Below are positions 7,477 through 11,463 of a stretch of DNA of 11,463 bases, in pieces. The stretch covers positions 1 to 11,463 of the forward strand of contig CAIZGQ010000001.1 of the NCBI GenBank assembly GCA_903932565.1, read 5' to 3'. Origin of the DNA: an uncultured Hyphomicrobiales bacterium (GTDB lineage Bacteria > Pseudomonadota > Alphaproteobacteria > Rhizobiales > Beijerinckiaceae). Both the position numbers and the translations under genes were made by a program. Below the pieces are notes generated by a model, which was not told the origin of the DNA, did no database searches, and saw only the letters and a list, made by a program, of their open reading frames with translations. The first letter of the stretch is position 1. The number at the start of each line of letters is the position of its first letter.

Positions 7477-8436
7477 CTAATATTGAGAATCTGGGTCGCG
7501 ACGTAAGTATCCTTCGTCATCTCGCGGACTGCCAGACAGATACGTCACGCGCCATCTATCCAAAGATACTCTTGGTTCGCTTTTCTTACCGTCTCGCGCG
7601 CGGTGGATCACGTTCTGGACATCAGCGGGGATTTCAACCGCAACATCCGGAACCGGCTGCCGCGGATGATCCGGCATGCCCACAGCGTTCTTAGGAAGAG
7701 CAGTCAATGCGCCAGCAAGACGTTTCCGTACGTCTTGCGGAGTCGGCGGAATAGGAACTCCCAACCGTCCGTCACGAATTCGCTCCATCGCGCCGCGCCA
7801 AAGCTCGCCGGATATGCCTGGTGCAAAGGGAGGGGCAGGCAGCAGCACCGAGGGACAAAAGAGATCGCTCAAACTGAATAAATGCGGCGCTATTACGCGT
7901 AGACTCTTGTTGTTGGTCCGGAGTTTCTGGGTCGCGGCAGATTTCACGAGCTGCTCGATTATAAATCCATCGGCGAGATTGACGCCTGCGAGCATCGTCT
8001 CCCCGTCTTGCCGCGCCAGCCTGCAAGTCTGAGCGGGATGATACAAAACATAGAGCGGGTAGGTTGCCGATCCGGGAACTCGCGCCGTATCACAAAGCGT
8101 TTCAGCCTGAAGCTTTCCACCTGTTCCCGATCTGTGCAGCAGTTCCCTGTAGTTGTGTCGGGTCCAACTCCCCCCGTCGCCATATGCCTGTTTCGCCTGC
8201 AATACGATTCGGAAGAACGTCCCCCGTCCCTGATCGACAAAATTCCATTCCATGTCAGCGCCGGTCGCAGGCTCGTCCGGGAACTCTACGATGATACGGC
8301 CGAGCCCAGCGGTTATGAGGCACCCCATCATAAGGTCAGTTACGGTTTCCTCGCGAAACCTACGCCGCAGCGTCCGGCCTCGCTCTAGGAAATCCTCGGT
8401 GAACGTCGGGAATTGTTCTGCGAAACTACAAAGCAT
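7477..8436 (-). CDS. DUF6615-like protein with a PD-(D/E)xK-type nuclease signature
   Basis: A 319-residue protein, second gene of a minus-strand pair. The N-terminal 135 residues resemble the DUF6615 family: EETVTD with Glu30, EPATGADMEW with Asp61, and VLQAKQ with Gln80 and Lys82. An acidic residue in a helix, an Asp after a strand and a [DEQ]xK strand match the active-site order of PD-(D/E)xK restriction-type nucleases, with Gln in the middle acidic position as in some members. YPLYVLYHPA (126-135) is a further core strand. The C-terminal half (about 190-319) is Pro/Arg-rich and not recognised. The ATG at 8434-8436 lies 28 bases after the stop of the upstream gene, with only a weak GAGAG ribosome-binding site, so co-transcription and translational coupling are likely. 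Nuclease activity is inferred from motifs; no membrane segment or signal peptide is seen. Confidence 0.75.
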   Translation of the reverse strand: MLCSFAEQFPTFTEDFLERGRTLRRRFREETVTDLMMGCLITAGLGRIIVEFPDEPATGADMEWNFVDQGRGTFFRIVLQAKQAYGDGGSWTRHNYRELLHRSGTGGKLQAETLCDTARVPGSATYPLYVLYHPAQTCRLARQDGETMLAGVNLADGFIIEQLVKSAATQKLRTNNKSLRVIAPHLFSLSDLFCPSVLLPAPPFAPGISGELWRGAMERIRDGRLGVPIPPTPQDVRKRLAGALTALPKNAVGMPDHPRQPVPDVAVEIPADVQNVIHRARDGKKSEPRVSLDRWRVTYLSGSPRDDEGYLRRDPDSQY

Positions 8437-8464
8437 TTAACCGGCTCTCATTAATTGTTTTTCA

Positions 8465-9166
8465 TTACGTACGCTTTCTGCTGGATGAGTCGTCCTGCGC
8501 CGAATCGACGGTGTTCGCCGCTAGTTCGGACAGCCATAACGACACATCTTCGATCGAAACCAGGTGCGCGCACGCCGCATAATAATCCCGCACACGGGCG
8601 AACTGCTCGCCGTGGCGTTCGCGGAAGCGATCATGCAACTTTCCGCTCCGGCCAAGGACGCTATCTAGCAAACGCCCTCCTTGTAGGAACTTCAGGGCAT
8701 GCTGTGTGCCCAGAAGATAAAGGAACTTCCGCTTGGTGGTGCTTTGATCGGCCAGAAGGAAAAAGTCCTTGAATATTCCGTTCTGCCGGATCGACTCGGC
8801 GCCACCCTTCCAATGAATGAATTTGAATTCTGCGACGCGGAAATTCGTTTCGAGATCGAACAAACGGCCCGTGTTGCCGGCTCCAAGCGAGACATATTCA
8901 ACTCGTTCGCCCGGTTCCAGGATATGGGGCAGGCAAAGAAGGATGCCGAGGGCATGAATGGTGGCGTTGATCTGCCCGGCGAGCCGCTTCATTTCCGCAG
9001 CAGCGGCTAGAACATCGGCCGCAGCCCCGGCTTTTTGCAGGAAGGCCGAGCAATCCCCCGCCGTAATGCCGAGAATTGTCCCTTCGATCGATCCCAGCGT
9101 TGCGGTGAGATTTTGTCCGGTGAAGGACGACAACAGGTGTGTGACATCGGTCGTATTTTTTTTCAT
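8465..9166 (-). CDS. Hypothetical protein with a PD-(D/E)xK-like core (FDLE...VAEFKF)
   Basis: A 233-residue protein, first gene of the minus-strand pair. I do not recognise a named family. The sequence reads as helical N-terminus (1-80), then RVEYVSLGAGNTGRLFDLET and VAEFKFIHWKGG. Asp104, Glu113 and Lys115 form a classic D-x8-ExK arrangement on adjacent strands, and Glu90 is a plausible helix acidic residue. This is the pattern of the PD-(D/E)xK nuclease fold. A helical, aromatic region follows (KDFFLLADQSTTKRKFLYLL, 133-152), and the C-terminus is polar. The ATG at 9164-9166 has no good Shine-Dalgarno and no clear promoter was found upstream. The protein precedes the DUF6615-like gene by 28 bases, so the two probably form an operon. 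Having two nuclease-like proteins side by side is unusual. The gene is well supported; the nuclease assignment is inferred from the motif alone. Confidence 0.68.
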   Translation of the reverse strand: MKKNTTDVTHLLSSFTGQNLTATLGSIEGTILGITAGDCSAFLQKAGAAADVLAAAAEMKRLAGQINATIHALGILLCLPHILEPGERVEYVSLGAGNTGRLFDLETNFRVAEFKFIHWKGGAESIRQNGIFKDFFLLADQSTTKRKFLYLLGTQHALKFLQGGRLLDSVLGRSGKLHDRFRERHGEQFARVRDYYAACAHLVSIEDVSLWLSELAANTVDSAQDDSSSRKRT

Positions 9167-9806
9167 GGCAATAGCTTAGCAGAACCCTATCTATTGAAAA
9201 AAGCAACTCGCATGCGCGTCGATCTCGCTAGCCTGTCCAGCCGTGCCATAAGCGATGTGTCGCCGGCTTTAGGTATTTTAACCCCGCGCTTCAGGCGGGC
9301 GAACCGAGACGAAAAATGCGCCGCGGGCTCGGCACGTTGGCGATCTGACGCCGGGCCTAGGCCAAGTCGTCGATCAAACCGTTAGGAGAAGCCGACTGAG
9401 TGGACATGGGGCGCTCCGAAGCGCGAAAATGATCAGTGACTAAAACCTAGAGCTTTGCTTTGAGCAACCCATTAAATTCGCTTGGCTAACACCAAAGCGT
9501 CGACGAAGGCCTTGCTGCGGTGATTTCCGAAGCCGTGGATGAGCGACCCCAACAGCGTGCATGACGAATTGTGCGAGTTGCGATTCTACCCGAGGCGGCA
9601 GCACAACGTTCAGCTCGAGCGGGCGAACTACACTTGATAACTCTCACTGAGATGTGGGCACTTAGAAACCTGACACTTTGCGCTTGGAACATTTCAGAAT
9701 TGCCCCCACAGGCAAGGCTTCTTGTGGGTCATCTAACCGGGCGCGGAGTCAGCAGCGATGCCGATCTGTGAATGCGCGAAAGTGTGGTTGCTGGATTTCT
9801 ATCAAG
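9167..9806. other. Intergenic region, no supportable gene
   Basis: These 640 bases separate the start of the nuclease-like operon from the end of the XRE regulator gene. Short frames on both strands look weakly protein-like. On the minus strand, one ends in a stop at 9472-9474 (FVDALVLAKRI) and another frame reads RPLELNVVLPPRVESQLA. They compete with each other in GC-rich DNA and cannot be assigned. A small hairpin, GCGCT-CCGA-AGCGC, lies at 9411-9424 with no T-run after it. The stretch next to 9166 should contain the operon promoter, but no clear -35/-10 pair stands out. Confidence 0.45.
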
Positions 9807-10568
9807 TCAATTCGGGGTCAACGCAACGAGTCGGATATCCGGGGCGGAGGCGACTGCCAAGGTTGTTTGAATGAACCTCCTTGCTGGATCGTTGAAGCAA
9901 CGCTGCCCGCCCTCCCGCTCTAAAACAGCTTGATCGCGCCAGAGGCGTTTAAAGACTGGCGACGCTTGGTCGAGTTCTTCGACCAATGCCTGAATCACCT
10001 GATCGTGCAGTCGACTTCCGAAATCTGAACGGAATTCAGCCACCACGCGCCGCGCGCGATCATCCCAGTTGGCAATAAGGCCCTTGGCCGATGACGACAA
10101 AAATATAAACCGCAGCAGATTGCGATCATGGTCCTCGTCCAACCACCCTTTGAAGAGGTCGGCTGCTGGCTGATTCCATGCTCGGGCCGTCCATGTGCGG
10201 TCAAGCAAATAGGCCGGTATTAGAATGTTGCTGGGCAGAGCCAGAATTTCAGGAGCAAGGTCATTTTGGACTGGCAAAGGCTCATCTGGATCGCGTCGAC
10301 CCGCGAGAGTGAAAAGGTAACCTCGTTCTGCCGGTCCAAGCCTGAGCGCTTCTGCAAGCCGCGACAACGCTTGCGCAGACGCTGAGACATTCCGGCCCTG
10401 CTCCAGCCACGTAATCCAGGTCAGACTGACCTTACAGGCTTCGGCAAGCTCTTCTCGCCGAAGACCAGGCGTCCGCCGCTTGGACGCAGCAGCATTCGGA
10501 GCGCTCATCCTTTCCCGATGGACACGTATGAAGTCGCCGAGGGCGCGTCGTGTGTTCTCAGTCACCAT
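9807..10568 (-). CDS. XRE-family transcriptional regulator with MmyB-like C-terminal domain
   Basis: A 253-residue cytoplasmic DNA-binding regulator. Residues about 8-85 form the helix-turn-helix domain, with GLRREELAEACKVSLTWITWLEQGR (starting at 34) as the recognition region and the LRLGPAERGYLFTLA turn. Residues about 105-250 match the PAS-like MmyB ligand-binding domain: ILIPAYLLDRTWTARAWNQ, then a DLF segment, WDDRARRVVAEFR and the terminal LVALTPN strand. Length and order are complete for the family, so it is not truncated. The ATG at 10566-10568 has no visible Shine-Dalgarno. A TATACT -10 box about 15 bases upstream would give a near-leaderless transcript. It is divergent from a methyltransferase gene only 92 bases away, which suggests it controls that gene and itself. 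The ligand is unknown. Confidence 0.9.
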   Translation of the reverse strand: MVTENTRRALGDFIRVHRERMSAPNAAASKRRTPGLRREELAEACKVSLTWITWLEQGRNVSASAQALSRLAEALRLGPAERGYLFTLAGRRDPDEPLPVQNDLAPEILALPSNILIPAYLLDRTWTARAWNQPAADLFKGWLDEDHDRNLLRFIFLSSSAKGLIANWDDRARRVVAEFRSDFGSRLHDQVIQALVEELDQASPVFKRLWRDQAVLEREGGQRCFNDPARRFIQTTLAVASAPDIRLVALTPN

Positions 10569-10589
10569 GATAGGATTTATAATAGTATA
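10555..10589. promoter_or_regulatory. Overlapping divergent promoters and candidate operator
   Basis: On the plus strand, TTCTCA (10555-10560) and a perfect TATAAT (10578-10583) are exactly 17 bases apart and point to the methyltransferase gene. The -35 lies inside the first codons of the regulator. On the minus strand, TATACT (complement of 10584-10589) points to the regulator with only a weak -35. Both -10 boxes sit in a dyad, TTATA-N4-TATAA (10577-10590), a natural operator for the XRE dimer. Binding there could block both promoters at once. This is inferred from sequence only. Confidence 0.55.
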
Positions 10590-10660
10590 AAACTCAATCT
10601 TGTACTAGTTTAAAGAGGCGCTCAATCTCATACCCGTCACAAGGTTATTGAGAGTTGCAG

Positions 10661-11410
10661 ATGCCGGAATTCACTCACGAACATGTCGTCAACGCTCAAT
10701 TTGGTGGTCAGGCGGAGGCCTACCTCAAGAGTGAAGTTCACAGCCAAGGCAAAGACCTTGATCAGCTTGCAGAACTCATCGGGGAGCAACCAAACGCCAT
10801 TTTGCTCGATATGGGGTGCGGCGGCGGTCATGTGTCTTTCCGCGTGGCGCCGAAAGTCAAAAAGATTGTCGCCTATGATCTCTCCGACCATATGGTCAAA
10901 CTCGTGGAAGAGGAGGCAGTCCGGAGGGGATTGAATAATCTCGCGGTGGCCCAGGGGTCTGTTTCAGAACTACCGCTGCCAGACGCCTCTTTCGACATCC
11001 TGATCACACGTTACAGCGCTCATCATTGGAACGATCTCAGAGGAGCCTTGCTGGAGGCGCGTCGGGTCTTGAAGCCTGGCGGACATTTATACGTGATGGA
11101 TGTTGTGTCGCCGAAAGAAACTCTACTCGACACGTGGCTTCAGTCTCTGGAATTGATCCGCGATCCATCGCACGTTCGCAACCGCACGATTTCGGAATGG
11201 CAAGATAATCTTGCCTGCGCTGGCTTCATCCCTTCGTCCATCGAAAAGTTTCGCTTGCGTCTCGAGTTCTCCTCTTGGACCGCAAGGATGAACACGCCGG
11301 AAGAAAGTCAGAAAACGATCCGCTCGTTGCAGTCGATGGCCAGCGCCGAGGTCACATCACATTTTGAATTTGAAGCAGACGGAATGTATTTTTTTGTCGC
11401 AGCAATGTAA
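10661..11410 (+). CDS. Class I SAM-dependent methyltransferase (Methyltransf_11/UbiE-like)
   Basis: A 249-residue soluble methyltransferase with a Rossmann fold. Motif I is LLDMGCGGG (48-56), the acidic residue after strand 2 is Asp73 (AYDLS), and the post-I region is GSVSELPLPDASFD (99-112). The signature ITRYSAHHW (115-123) and RVLKPGGHLYVMD (135-147) are typical of small-molecule methyltransferases in the UbiE/Methyltransf_11 group. The substrate cannot be told; no DNA-methyltransferase motif (DPPY/NPPY) is present. I prefer the ATG at 10661, which has GAGAG (10650-10654) at 6-base spacing, over a TTG two codons earlier. The gene is divergent from the XRE regulator and is probably controlled by it. 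The next gene, if any, is outside the window. Confidence 0.9.
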   Translation: MPEFTHEHVVNAQFGGQAEAYLKSEVHSQGKDLDQLAELIGEQPNAILLDMGCGGGHVSFRVAPKVKKIVAYDLSDHMVKLVEEEAVRRGLNNLAVAQGSVSELPLPDASFDILITRYSAHHWNDLRGALLEARRVLKPGGHLYVMDVVSPKETLLDTWLQSLELIRDPSHVRNRTISEWQDNLACAGFIPSSIEKFRLRLEFSSWTARMNTPEESQKTIRSLQSMASAEVTSHFEFEADGMYFFVAAM

Positions 11411-11463
11411 GGATCCCACATATCCATCGCCACGGCTTCCACCTTCGCTCTCTCCTTCTCATC

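Noticed and set aside
7603..8440. Several plus-strand frames opposite the DUF6615-like gene.
   Set aside because: They mirror the minus-strand gene, which carries ordered family motifs; the plus frames do not.
9411..9424. GCGCT-CCGA-AGCGC hairpin considered as a terminator.
   Set aside because: There is no T-run on either strand, and it does not follow the end of a supported gene.
9486..9771. Short open frames on both strands in the gap before the XRE gene.
   Set aside because: Three competing frames look weakly protein-like in GC-rich DNA; none has a start signal or recognised family.
1..11463. CRISPR arrays, tRNA or rRNA genes.
   Set aside because: No regularly spaced DNA direct repeats and no recognisable tRNA or rRNA sequence were seen on reading both strands.

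Overview
The window looks like a stretch of an alphaproteobacterial (Hyphomicrobiales/Rhizobiales-type) plasmid or other secondary replicon. The main evidence is a RepB/ParB-family partition protein of the repABC type at the left edge, which is characteristic of that group. Moderately GC-rich coding regions alternate with long, gene-poor gaps containing decayed sequence. This is typical of accessory DNA. I cannot name the species.

Layout. (1) 1-957: repB, probably lacking its first codons at the window edge. (2) 958-1352: a 395-base gap with palindromes, where a repABC plasmid usually carries its antisense RNA and replication control. (3) 1353-2354: a diverged tyrosine-recombinase-like protein, standing where repC would be expected. 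(4) 2355-3321: almost 1 kb without an intact gene, including a minus-strand pseudogene fragment with two in-frame stops. (5) 3322-7008: a 1228-residue SNF2-type ATPase whose C-terminal third carries about 17 tandem units with an almost unbroken 15-residue period. (6) 7009-7476: a gap with an 11-bp perfect inverted repeat. (7) 9166 down to 7477, minus strand: two genes 28 bases apart, each with a PD-(D/E)xK-like nuclease signature. (8) 9167-9806: a gap. (9) 9807-10568 (minus) and 10661-11410 (plus): a divergent pair of an XRE/MmyB-type regulator and a SAM-dependent methyltransferase, with overlapping candidate promoters between them.

The left part concerns plasmid maintenance. The central block, a large SNF2 ATPase convergent with two nuclease-like genes, has the flavour of a defence or DNA-processing island and is the best candidate here for an undescribed system. 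The sequence does not show that the plus-strand and minus-strand halves work together. The regulator/methyltransferase pair looks like an independent cassette.
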